From JAOUEE01 sp051011595 (GTDB lineage: Bacteria; Actinomycetota; Acidimicrobiia; Acidimicrobiales; SHLQ01): 6,474 bases of DNA. The notes beneath the pieces are model-generated. The model did not search any database. It was not told the origin of the DNA and worked only from the letters and a program-made list of their open reading frames with translations. Location: NCBI GenBank assembly GCA_051011595.1, contig JBPCTQ010000083.1, forward strand, positions 1-6,474, in the 5' to 3' direction. Positions 1 to 5,640 of this stretch are shown here, piece after piece (the first letter of the stretch is position 1; each line of letters opens with the position of its first letter). Both the position numbers and the translations under genes were made by a program.

Positions 1-55
1 CCATGTACCCGTCCTGGAGCGGGTTGAAGAACGGGGCATCGTCGGTGACCGTCAT
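1..55 (-). CDS. N-terminus of a probable cytochrome P450 (partial, runs off the left edge)
   Basis: Only 18 complete codons lie in the window. They read MTVTDDAPFFNPLQDGYM on the minus strand from an ATG at 53-55. The pattern 'aromatic-aromatic-N-P-L, then G-Y/F-M' matches the first strand-helix region of bacterial cytochrome P450s, which usually continue into a D-P-Y-P motif just beyond what is visible. This is pattern memory from a short piece, so the family is tentative, although the open frame, GC-rich third positions and position 44 bases behind the dioxygenase gene support a real gene. If correct, it would be a soluble haem monooxygenase in the same transcription unit as a non-haem iron oxygenase, suggesting oxidative attack on a lipid or terpenoid. 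There is no convincing Shine-Dalgarno sequence. A TAGGGT box lies six bases before the ATG. Confidence 0.5.
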   Translation of the reverse strand, partial: MTVTDDAPFFNPLQDGYM

Positions 56-61
56 GCCCCA

Positions 62-67
62 ACCCTA
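62..67 (-). promoter_or_regulatory. Candidate -10 box (TAGGGT) for a leaderless start of the P450-like gene
   Basis: On the minus strand TAGGGT is followed by exactly six bases (TGGGGC) and then the ATG at 53-55. It fits TANNNT, the -10 consensus of leaderless actinobacterial genes, with the spacing that would put the transcript start at or beside the ATG. The G-rich stretch between box and ATG could instead serve as a poor ribosome binding site, so this is weaker than the similar site before the thioesterase. Confidence 0.3.
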
Positions 68-99
68 GGTTGCGCCGGCTTCGCCGTATATGACGCCGA

Positions 100-894
100 T
101 CACACCTGGTCGGGACGGGGCACACCGGCCGTCAGGTACGTGCCGTGGGCCATGTTTCCACTGCTCAGGCCGAGCCAGTGCCGCAGCTGCGGGGAGAGTT
201 CGGCCTGCGTCGTGTCGCTCAACGACTGGAACCAGTTGTTCTGGAGGCGGATGTAGGACCGGCTGTAGAAGGCGAACAACAGTGCTCGTTCGCGATCGCG
301 GCTGCGGTTGGGGCCCGAGGTGTGCCACATGCGACCGTCCATCAAGATGACCGACCCGGCCGCGGCCTCGAAGGCCACCATGTCGAGCTCAGGATGATCG
401 GGCACCGCGCTCCAATCGGTGAAGCGGTGGCTGTGGGGCAGGTAGCGGGTGGCGCCGTTGCCCTCGTCGATGTCGTCGAGACACCAGATGGCGTTCATTG
501 TGTCGCACTCGGGCCAGGGCGCGGGCATCACCGTGGACTGGTCGCAGTGAGCCTTCATGGAACCGCTGCCCGGTAGCGCGATGTTGGCGGTGAAGTTCGA
601 GATCATGGGGTCGTGGGCCAGTATCTCGTCGACATGGTCCATGACCCGGGGGTGGGCCACCAGCTCCTGAAACACCACGTCGTGTTCGGGTAGGTCGTAG
701 ACCCGGACGTTTTGCCCACCAGGATCGAGGATCTCCATCCTGGTCGGGATGCCCCGGGCCTCGGATCGGTCGGCGGCCAGCTCCAATGCCGAACGGGCCC
801 GGGTGACGGTGTCGGAATCGATGACCCCCGCCAGGACCGCGTAACCGTGCTGGTTGAAGTGGTCGAGCACATCGGTGTCGCTGTCGGCGGCCAT
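100..894 (-). CDS. Phytanoyl-CoA dioxygenase (PhyH) family Fe(II)/2-oxoglutarate oxygenase
   Basis: A 264-residue protein of normal length for the PhyH family: cytosolic, non-haem iron oxygenases that hydroxylate a substrate while turning 2-oxoglutarate and O2 into succinate and CO2. The iron-binding facial triad is visible as H116-x-D118 (in MKAHCDQS) and H191 (in MWHTSGPN). R201 or R203 in RDRERALLF lies 10-12 residues after the distal histidine, where the family places its 2-oxoglutarate-binding arginine. The N-terminal DHFNQHGYAVLAGVID segment (11-26) is also typical. The active site looks intact. The substrate cannot be read from sequence: the family covers phytanoyl-CoA, ectoine, small natural products and many unknowns. 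It precedes a probable P450 by 44 bases on the same strand, so the two may act on one compound. The ATG at 892-894 is chosen because a TATGGT box lies six bases upstream and the frame upstream is weak. Confidence 0.9.
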   Translation of the reverse strand: MAADSDTDVLDHFNQHGYAVLAGVIDSDTVTRARSALELAADRSEARGIPTRMEILDPGGQNVRVYDLPEHDVVFQELVAHPRVMDHVDEILAHDPMISNFTANIALPGSGSMKAHCDQSTVMPAPWPECDTMNAIWCLDDIDEGNGATRYLPHSHRFTDWSAVPDHPELDMVAFEAAAGSVILMDGRMWHTSGPNRSRDRERALLFAFYSRSYIRLQNNWFQSLSDTTQAELSPQLRHWLGLSSGNMAHGTYLTAGVPRPDQV

Positions 895-900
895 ACCCAG

Positions 901-906
901 ACCATA
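901..906 (-). promoter_or_regulatory. Candidate -10 box (TATGGT) for a leaderless dioxygenase transcript
   Basis: On the minus strand TATGGT is followed by six bases (CTGGGT) and the ATG of the dioxygenase gene. It matches TANNNT with the spacing seen at leaderless actinobacterial genes. No clear -35 box is present 16-19 bases further upstream. The box lies in the 54-base divergent gap shared with the secreted-protein gene, so transcription in both directions may start within it. Confidence 0.4.
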
Positions 907-907
907 G

Positions 908-918
908 GCGGATGCCGC
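908..918. repeat. Short inverted repeat in the divergent gap
   Basis: GCGG (908-911), ATG, CCGC (915-918) forms a perfect 4-base inverted repeat just upstream of the candidate dioxygenase -10 box. A regulator could bind between the two divergent genes here, but a 4-base arm in GC-rich DNA is easily due to chance. Confidence 0.15.
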
Positions 919-948
919 AATGAGGCCGGTCGGCGCGAGACTTCGGTC

Positions 949-1410
949 ATGTCCGTCGTGCCCGCCCGGTTGATCGCCGCGATCATCGTCGTGCTGGTAG
1001 CCGTGTCGTGTGCGTCCGAGTCCCGCGAGGGGCCAATCTCATCCAATCCGGGCCAGTCCACGACGACGACCGCATCGGTGGCCGACAGCGCTGCCGATGA
1101 CCTGTATCCCGAGGTGGTGGCGGCGACGGCCACGTTGGCCGACGACGGGACATGGACGGTGTCGGCCACGGTGAGCTCGCCCTACGACACACCCGAGCGC
1201 TACGCCGATGCTTGGAGGGTGCTCACCGTCGATGGAACCGAGCTGGCTGTGCGCGAGCTCACCCACGACCACGCCGGTGAGCAGCCGTTCACCCGTTCTC
1301 TCGGCGGTGTCGTCATCCCCGCCGACGTCGAGCAGGTGATCATCGAGGGCCGAGATCAACTCAACGGCTGGGGCGGCCCGACCGCCCCAATCGACCTGGT
1401 TCGGCCCTGA
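949..1410 (+). CDS. Small secreted, probably lipid-anchored protein of unknown function
   Basis: A 153-residue protein. Residues 8-19 form a hydrophobic stretch behind a single charged R7 and end in A-V-S-C21, which resembles a lipobox although alanine at -3 is not ideal. Cleavage before C21 would leave a lipoprotein outside the membrane. A flexible Ser/Thr-rich linker follows (about 22-50, with TTTT at 38-41), then a compact domain (about 52-153) of alternating strands, probably a beta-sandwich. Notable conserved-looking motifs are RYADAW (84-89), H106-D-H108 and EQPFTRSL (111-118). I recall this combination from small uncharacterised exported proteins in many bacteria, with no known function. 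The ATG at 949-951 is chosen because it opens the signal sequence. The longer in-frame reading back to 712 would overlap the dioxygenase gene antisense and bury the signal peptide. No clear Shine-Dalgarno sequence precedes it. Confidence 0.8.
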   Translation: MSVVPARLIAAIIVVLVAVSCASESREGPISSNPGQSTTTTASVADSAADDLYPEVVAATATLADDGTWTVSATVSSPYDTPERYADAWRVLTVDGTELAVRELTHDHAGEQPFTRSLGGVVIPADVEQVIIEGRDQLNGWGGPTAPIDLVRP

Positions 1411-1447
1411 CCCGGCCCCGGTGGGCGTTGTTGCGAACCGCACCAGC

Positions 1448-1453
1448 TATCAT
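1448..1453 (+). promoter_or_regulatory. Possible -10 box (TATCAT) for the helicase operon
   Basis: TATCAT fits TANNNT and stands out as AT-rich in a GC-rich gap. No good -35 hexamer lies 16-18 bases upstream (the sequence there is GCGTTG), which is common for actinobacterial promoters but leaves the call weak. It would start a transcript near 1460 with a leader of roughly 150 bases before the Shine-Dalgarno sequence. Confidence 0.25.
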
Positions 1454-1551
1454 GGGCTTTACGTCCGGTGGTTCGCACCTTCGGTGTGCCATCGGCCCGG
1501 TCTCGTACGGCGCTCCTCAGCGAGTGAGTCGACCGCTTCCGACACCGGAAA

Positions 1552-1575
1552 ACGGGGGTCCCAATCGACACCCGT
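1552..1575 (+). repeat. Imperfect hairpin in the helicase leader
   Basis: ACGGGGGTC (1552-1560) can pair with GACACCCGT (1567-1575) as 5 base pairs, one G/A mismatch, then 3 more pairs, around the 6-base loop CCAATC. No T-run follows, so it is not an intrinsic terminator. It ends 24 bases before the Shine-Dalgarno sequence and could affect translation or mRNA stability if the leader is transcribed. Confidence 0.3.
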
Positions 1576-1599
1576 CTTGGCAACTGGCGACTGAGCTCT

Positions 1600-1606
1600 A
1601 GGAGAG
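1600..1606 (+). promoter_or_regulatory. Strong Shine-Dalgarno sequence (AGGAGAG) without a normal start codon nearby
   Basis: AGGAGAG is a close match to the anti-Shine-Dalgarno complement. Six bases after AGGAG the in-frame codon at 1611-1613 is GTT, preceded by CTC at 1608. Neither is a usual start. The first ATG/GTG/TTG in the helicase frame is the GTG at 1662, more than 50 bases away and too far for this site. The helicase frame is open from 1602, just after an in-frame TAG at 1599-1601. Confidence 0.5.
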
Positions 1607-1661
1607 ACTCGTTCCCAACGATCGCGTTCCGACCGTCACGTCGGCTGATTTCGACCAGGCC

Positions 1662-4600
1662 GTGGAGGCCAACCTCGATGGTCGCGCCTCCGAGGCCGAC
1701 CTGACCCTGCTGCGCTCCGACGAGGAGCTGTGGGAGGCCAGTCTGTGGCGACTCCTCAACCGAACCGAGGATGCACTCGAGTCGGTCGAGGCTCGGCATC
1801 GCGGCCCGGGTCGCAACAACATCATCGACGACCTCGATCGTGAGGCCGACAAGATCGATGCCGCCCTGACGGCCCTCATCGGGCCACCTCCGCAGCCCGA
1901 ACCCGAGCCCGAACCCGAACCCAGCACCAAGCCGCCTCGTCCCTCGGCCGACGACGATGGCATCGAACCGGGGCTGGTGCAGCTACAGCTGTCCTGGGCC
2001 GAAGGCCGGCTGGTGGCATGGGCGGCCGGGTACAAGGCCGAACCCGAATCGGTGCCCCAGCTGCTCGAACGGCTCGAAGCCCTCGGGGGCGGCGCCATTG
2101 CCTGGGAGGAACGCGATCCGATCAAGCTGCCGGGTGGCGCGTCAGCCCCCACCGTGTCGGCCCAGCTGACCTCCACCTTGGGCTGGTTGGCCGCACTGGG
2201 CGAGACAGCCGGCGACGACGGTGTGGGAGTGACCACCGCCTGGCTGGGCCTGGCCGCAGCCGAGGCCATCGAGTTGGTCGGTCAGGGCAAGGTCGTGCCG
2301 CAGCTCATGAAGTTCAAAGGGGGCCGCAAGAACGGTTCCAACGACGGCATGGCCACCTTCCATGTGCGGTGGGTGCCAGCACTCATCGACCCGGAGATCG
2401 TGAACGGTTTGGTCGAGTCGTTGCCCGGCGCTGCCATGGTCTGCACCCCGCACCGCGATCGGCCGGCGTTCGTCAACGCCGTCATCGCCGATCTGGCCGA
2501 CGCCATCGTGAGAACAGCTGCCGGCCAGCTCGACCTGCCGGCGCCTCCGCCCGAGGCTCGCAGCCGAACCGACGTCGGCGAGGCGGTGATCTGCCGTCTC
2601 GACGGAACCGCCTTCCGAGCATCGGGGTCGGTCGGGGCCGAGGTGGTGCGCCGCCTGTCGCAATGGGCCCAACCCGTCGTCAAGGGCGGAGGCGACCGTC
2701 TCATCGTGCAGCTCGACCCACCCGACGACATCGGCGCCTGGCGAGCCGCCGTGCTGGTGCGGGCGGGTGATGGTCGCCTCGAGCCGGTGGAGGTCACGCT
2801 GACGACGGCTTCCAAGACGCGGTCGAAGGCGGTCAGCAAGGAGCTCGATCGGCTGGAGCGTGTCTTCCCCGAGCTGCTGCGTCCGGGTGGGCGCCGCCGG
2901 GGCGAGGTGATCCTGTCCCAGGACGAAGCCTGGCAGCTGATGACCGCATCCGGTGAGTCACTCACCGCAGCCGGGTTCGATGTGCGGGTGCCGCCGCTGT
3001 CTCGCAAACGGGCCACCCCCTCACTGCGACTCACCGCCGACGATGCCCAGGACACCGTGGTCGGCGCCCAGCAACTGGCCAACGTCACCTGGTCGGCCGT
3101 CTTCGACGACGTCGAGCTGAGCGCAGCCGACATCAACCGATTGGCCGCCGAGGCGCGGCCGCTGGTGCAGTCGCGGGGCCAGTGGATCGAGCTCGACAAG
3201 GCCGACCTGGCCGAGGCGGCTGCCGCACTGGCCGATCGGGCCGACAAGACCCGTCTCAGTGGCGCCGACATGTTGCGTCACGCCCTCGGCCTCGAAGGCA
3301 GCCCCTTCGGGTCGGTGTCGCTCGCCGGCGCCGGTTGGGCGGCCGACCTGCTCCGCAGCCTCGACGGTCTCCCGGAACACCCCGAGACCAAACCGGCGGG
3401 ATTCGTGGGTGAGCTGCGCAGCTACCAGGCCGACGCCCTGGCGTGGCTCAACTTCCTCGACGATGCCGGATTGGGCGGGTGTCTGGCCCTCGACATGGGC
3501 CTGGGCAAGACCCCCACTCAGTTGGCCAACCTCTACGAGGGACGGGGGAACGGTCCCGCCCTGGTGGTGGCGCCGCCGGCGGTGGTGGGCAACTGGTCGG
3601 CCGAGGCGGCCCGCTTCACCCCGGACATCGATGTGTTCGTGCACCACGGGCCCAACCGTGGCAAAGGGGTGCGACTGCGCCGGACCGTCGAGAAGAGCGA
3701 TGTCGTCATCACCACGTACGGCACCGCGGTACGCGACATGGACCAGCTGTCGGAGATCTCCTGGGGCAAGGTGGTGCTCGACGAGGCCCAAGCCATCAAG
3801 AACCCGGCGGCCGAGACATCACAGCAGCTCCGTCGGCTCGAGGCCCGCAGCCGGGTCGCGCTGACCGGTACGCCGATCGAGAACGGGCTGGGTGATCTGT
3901 GGGCCATCCTCGACTGGGCCAATCCCGGCTTGTTGGGTCCCCGGGCCGGCTTCATCGCCCAGCTCACTCCTGACAGCAAGGTGAAGGGCGGGGGAGAAGA
4001 GGCGCTCAAGGCCCTGAACGGCATCCTCGTCTACCGCCGCACCAAGTCCGAACCGGCCATCGCGGCCGAGCTGCCCGATCGCATCGACGAGCTCGACCAC
4101 TGCGCCATGACACCCGAGCAGATCGGCCTGTACCAGGCGGTCATCGATTCACTGGTGGTCAAGACCGACGAAGCGGCCGAGGGAAGCCCGGAGCGCAAGG
4201 GTGCGGTGTTGGCTGCCATCACCGCGCTGAAGCAGATCTGCAACCACCCGGTGAACTACGAGGACGACGGCGAGTCGCTCGAAGGACGGTCGGGCAAGCT
4301 GGAACGGCTCAACGAGATCATCGACAACGTGTTCGCGGCCGACGAACGGGTCCTGGTCTTCACGCACTTCGCCACCTGGGGGGAGCGATTGGCCCAGTAC
4401 CTCACCGAGAGAACGGGCAAGAAGATCAACTGCTACCACGGCGGACTGGCCCGCGGCGCTCGCGATCGTATGGTGAGTGAGTTCCAGAAGTCGACCGAGG
4501 CAGGCGCCATGGTGTTGTCGCTCAAGGCCGGCGGCACGGGGCTCAACCTGACCGCCGCCAATCACGTGGTGCTCTACGACCGCTGGTGGAACCCGGCCGT

Positions 4601-4859
4601 CGAGGACCAGGCCCGCGACCGGGTGTGGCGCATCGGCCAGGAGCACACCGTGATCGCCCACCGTCTGGTGTGTCCGGGCACCGTCGACGAACGGGTGGAG
4701 GAAGTGGTGGCCGGCAAACGCCAGATCGCCGACCTGGTGTTGCCCAAGTCGAGCTCCATTGGTGACCTCGACGCCGATCAGCTGCAACAGGTTCTCGGCA
4801 TCGACAGTGACGCGCTGCTCACCAGCGATGCCACCGACAGCGAGGGAGGGGAGCGGTGA
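1662..4859 (+). CDS. SNF2-family DEAD/DEAH-type helicase/translocase (HelZ-like)
   Basis: A 1065-residue protein similar in length and layout to actinobacterial HelZ-type SNF2 ATPases, which move along double-stranded DNA using ATP and remodel protein-DNA complexes. The order is: an N-terminal region with an acidic Pro-Glu linker (79-87); the SNF2 helicase-associated domain (PF12419/DUF3670, about 425-550, with FDVRVPP at 439 and RGQWIEL at 505-511); then the ATPase core. Visible motifs are LRSYQ (585-589), Walker A DMGLGKT (611-617, K616), DEAQ (707-710), TGTP (735-738), VFTHF (899-903), KAGGTGLNL (955-963) and QARDRVWRIGQ (983-993). All are intact, so the protein should be active. The GTG at 1662 is the first ordinary start, but the true start may be near 1611, because coding-like sequence and a strong Shine-Dalgarno sequence precede it. 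Its stop overlaps the next gene. It probably acts in DNA repair or transcription, which the sequence does not decide. No SWIM Cys/His motif is present in it. Confidence 0.93.
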   Translation: MEANLDGRASEADLTLLRSDEELWEASLWRLLNRTEDALESVEARHRGPGRNNIIDDLDREADKIDAALTALIGPPPQPEPEPEPEPSTKPPRPSADDDGIEPGLVQLQLSWAEGRLVAWAAGYKAEPESVPQLLERLEALGGGAIAWEERDPIKLPGGASAPTVSAQLTSTLGWLAALGETAGDDGVGVTTAWLGLAAAEAIELVGQGKVVPQLMKFKGGRKNGSNDGMATFHVRWVPALIDPEIVNGLVESLPGAAMVCTPHRDRPAFVNAVIADLADAIVRTAAGQLDLPAPPPEARSRTDVGEAVICRLDGTAFRASGSVGAEVVRRLSQWAQPVVKGGGDRLIVQLDPPDDIGAWRAAVLVRAGDGRLEPVEVTLTTASKTRSKAVSKELDRLERVFPELLRPGGRRRGEVILSQDEAWQLMTASGESLTAAGFDVRVPPLSRKRATPSLRLTADDAQDTVVGAQQLANVTWSAVFDDVELSAADINRLAAEARPLVQSRGQWIELDKADLAEAAAALADRADKTRLSGADMLRHALGLEGSPFGSVSLAGAGWAADLLRSLDGLPEHPETKPAGFVGELRSYQADALAWLNFLDDAGLGGCLALDMGLGKTPTQLANLYEGRGNGPALVVAPPAVVGNWSAEAARFTPDIDVFVHHGPNRGKGVRLRRTVEKSDVVITTYGTAVRDMDQLSEISWGKVVLDEAQAIKNPAAETSQQLRRLEARSRVALTGTPIENGLGDLWAILDWANPGLLGPRAGFIAQLTPDSKVKGGGEEALKALNGILVYRRTKSEPAIAAELPDRIDELDHCAMTPEQIGLYQAVIDSLVVKTDEAAEGSPERKGAVLAAITALKQICNHPVNYEDDGESLEGRSGKLERLNEIIDNVFAADERVLVFTHFATWGERLAQYLTERTGKKINCYHGGLARGARDRMVSEFQKSTEAGAMVLSLKAGGTGLNLTAANHVVLYDRWWNPAVEDQARDRVWRIGQEHTVIAHRLVCPGTVDERVEEVVAGKRQIADLVLPKSSSIGDLDADQLQQVLGIDSDALLTSDATDSEGGER
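1896..1922 (+). repeat. Six-base tandem repeat encoding a Pro-Glu linker
   Basis: Four tandem copies of CCCGAA/CCCGAG plus a final CCC encode PEPEPEPEP, residues 79-87 of the helicase. The stretch separates the helical N-terminal segment from the rest of the protein and is probably an extended spacer. Copy changes would add or remove two residues without a frameshift. Confidence 0.7.
4845..4849 (+). promoter_or_regulatory. Ribosome binding site (GGAGG) of the small downstream gene
   Basis: GGAGG, inside the purine run 4842-4853, lies six bases before the GTG at 4856. This sets the start of the 107-residue protein inside the end of the helicase gene, and the GTGA overlap suggests coupled translation. 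Confidence 0.7.
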
Positions 4860-5179
4860 GCGGGAACAACAACTCCTCGAAGAAGCCGAACAAGAAACCG
4901 CGGAGCCGCAACCGCAATCGCAACAAACGCTCCAAACAGTCACCGCGAGTGTTCTGGGGCGACCCCGATGCGTTGCCGGCGCCGAAGGACTACGACGCCA
5001 CCACCCCCGACATCACCGCGGTGGCCCGTTCGCTCGGTCGCCCGCCCATCCCCGGGCAGGAGGGCGCCGCCATGCACTACTTCACGGTGGTGTACGAACG
5101 GGCCGCGGTGCTGGCTACGGCCTTGGCCGCGGTCGGTGGGCTCGACGACGGCGACAACGGCTCGGCCGCCGAGGACTGA
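4856..5179 (+). CDS. Small basic protein co-encoded with the SNF2 helicase, function unknown
   Basis: A 107-residue protein starting at a GTG that overlaps the helicase stop (GTGA), with a good Shine-Dalgarno sequence, so it is almost certainly co-translated with the helicase. Residues 1-31 are probably disordered and highly basic: 12 Lys/Arg and 7 Asn, with a small RNRNRN repeat (18-23), suggesting nucleic-acid contact. Then come RVFWGDPDALPAP (31-43), a segment with SLGRPPIPG (59-67), and a helix-like stretch from about 70 to 93 (MHYFTVVYERAAVLATALAA). It ends in an acidic tail. There is no signal peptide, membrane segment or cysteine. The FWG...LP and LGxPP pattern reminds me of the C-terminal tail of bacterial SWIM zinc-finger proteins, the usual neighbours of such helicases, but without the zinc-binding part. 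This is inference from memory. I do not recognise a named family. Confidence 0.85.
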   Translation: MSGNNNSSKKPNKKPRSRNRNRNKRSKQSPRVFWGDPDALPAPKDYDATTPDITAVARSLGRPPIPGQEGAAMHYFTVVYERAAVLATALAAVGGLDDGDNGSAAED

Positions 5180-5183
5180 GCCG

Positions 5184-5582
5184 CTAGGCCCGGAGTACGG
5201 CCTGGGTCTGGGTGGTCTTGGCCACCAGGCGATCGTTGTTGGTGACCTCGGTTTCGATCACCAGGGTCGACGAGCCGGCGTGGAGCAGACGGGCCGTCGC
5301 TCGAACGACACCGCCGGTCACGCCACCCAGGAAGTTGGTCTTGGACTCGATGGTGCTGGTGCCGCTGGCCCCGTCGGGGAGGTTGGCGAACGCCAGCGCG
5401 GCGCCGGCGGAATCGGCCAGGGCCATCACCGTGCCGCCATGGAGCAGGGTGGCACTGGTGCAGAGCTCGGGGGACCAGTCGACTTCGATCTCGACCTCGG
5501 CCGGGGTGAAGGTGCGGGCCCGGAACCCCAGGTGGGCGCACAGTGGCATGGACTGGTGCAACAAGTCGGTGTGATCGGTCAT
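5184..5582 (-). CDS. PaaI-like hotdog-fold acyl-CoA thioesterase
   Basis: A 132-residue protein, the normal length of a single hotdog domain in the PaaI/YbgC-like thioesterase group, cytosolic enzymes that hydrolyse acyl-CoA thioesters and work as dimers or tetramers. The signature LLHGGTVMALADSAGA (46-61) is clear: H48-G49-G50 begins the central helix and D57 is in the position of the usual acidic catalytic residue. SGTSTIESKTNFLGG (73-87) is the following conserved strand region, including the motif near the CoA site. The substrate is unknown; an aromatic or fatty acyl-CoA is likely for the family. The start is the ATG at 5580-5582. No other start codon exists back to the upstream in-frame stop, no Shine-Dalgarno sequence is present, and a TACGAT box lies six bases upstream. 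Its end is four bases from the end of the convergent small basic gene. It lies 58 bases behind the GH4 gene and may be partly co-transcribed. Confidence 0.9.
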   Translation of the reverse strand: MTDHTDLLHQSMPLCAHLGFRARTFTPAEVEIEVDWSPELCTSATLLHGGTVMALADSAGAALAFANLPDGASGTSTIESKTNFLGGVTGGVVRATARLLHAGSSTLVIETEVTNNDRLVAKTTQTQAVLRA

Positions 5583-5588
5583 CGCGTG

Positions 5589-5594
5589 ATCGTA
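5589..5594 (-). promoter_or_regulatory. Candidate -10 box (TACGAT) for a leaderless thioesterase transcript
   Basis: On the minus strand TACGAT is followed by CACGCG and then ATG. It matches TANNNT with the six-base spacing of leaderless genes, and the intervening bases cannot act as a Shine-Dalgarno sequence. That makes it the best of the three such sites here. No clear -35 box is seen 16-19 bases upstream. Confidence 0.45.
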
Positions 5595-5640
5595 GAAGCC
5601 TTCGACCGGGACGGCTCACAGGACATCCGACGAGGCCGCC

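Larger units (their letters stand above)
1411..1661. other. Gap before the helicase operon: probable promoter and leader region
   Basis: These 251 bases hold no convincing annotated gene. They contain a possible -10 box (1448-1453), an imperfect hairpin (1552-1575) and a strong Shine-Dalgarno sequence (1600-1606). A 49-codon reading frame from an ATG at 1452 to the TAG at 1599-1601 lies in the same frame as the helicase. About 61% of its codons end in G or C by hand count, lower than the neighbouring genes, so it is probably not coding. The last part, from about 1611, is open in the helicase frame and may be its true N-terminus. I see no terminator with a T-run behind the gene ending at 1410. 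Confidence 0.5.

Noticed and set aside
712..948. Upstream extension of the secreted-protein gene to an ATG at 712
   Set aside because: It would run antisense through the dioxygenase gene and put 79 low-complexity residues before a clear signal sequence that begins with its own ATG at 949.
1039..1443. 134-codon minus-strand frame over the secreted-protein gene
   Set aside because: Its translation resembles no domain and mirrors the well-supported plus-strand gene, whose signal sequence and motifs are clear.
1464..1492. GGTTCGCACC sequence as the T-arm of a tRNA
   Set aside because: The flanking bases do not form the five-pair T stem, and no acceptor or anticodon arm can be drawn around it.
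2018..3271. Long open frames on both strands inside the helicase gene
   Set aside because: They are Arg/Ser/Pro/Gly-rich translations typical of off-frame reading in GC-rich coding DNA and overlap a gene with all its motifs intact.
1662..5179. SNF2 helicase plus small protein as a DISARM-like or other phage-defence system
   Set aside because: SNF2-like helicases occur in defence systems, but no methyltransferase, nuclease, phospholipase-D protein or other defence partner is present and the neighbours are metabolic genes. The PF12419 domain points to the ordinary HelZ-like group.
5186..5203. AGGCC/GGCCT inverted repeat as a terminator between convergent genes
   Set aside because: The stem is only five base pairs with an eight-base loop and no T-run on either strand, and it lies inside the thioesterase coding end.
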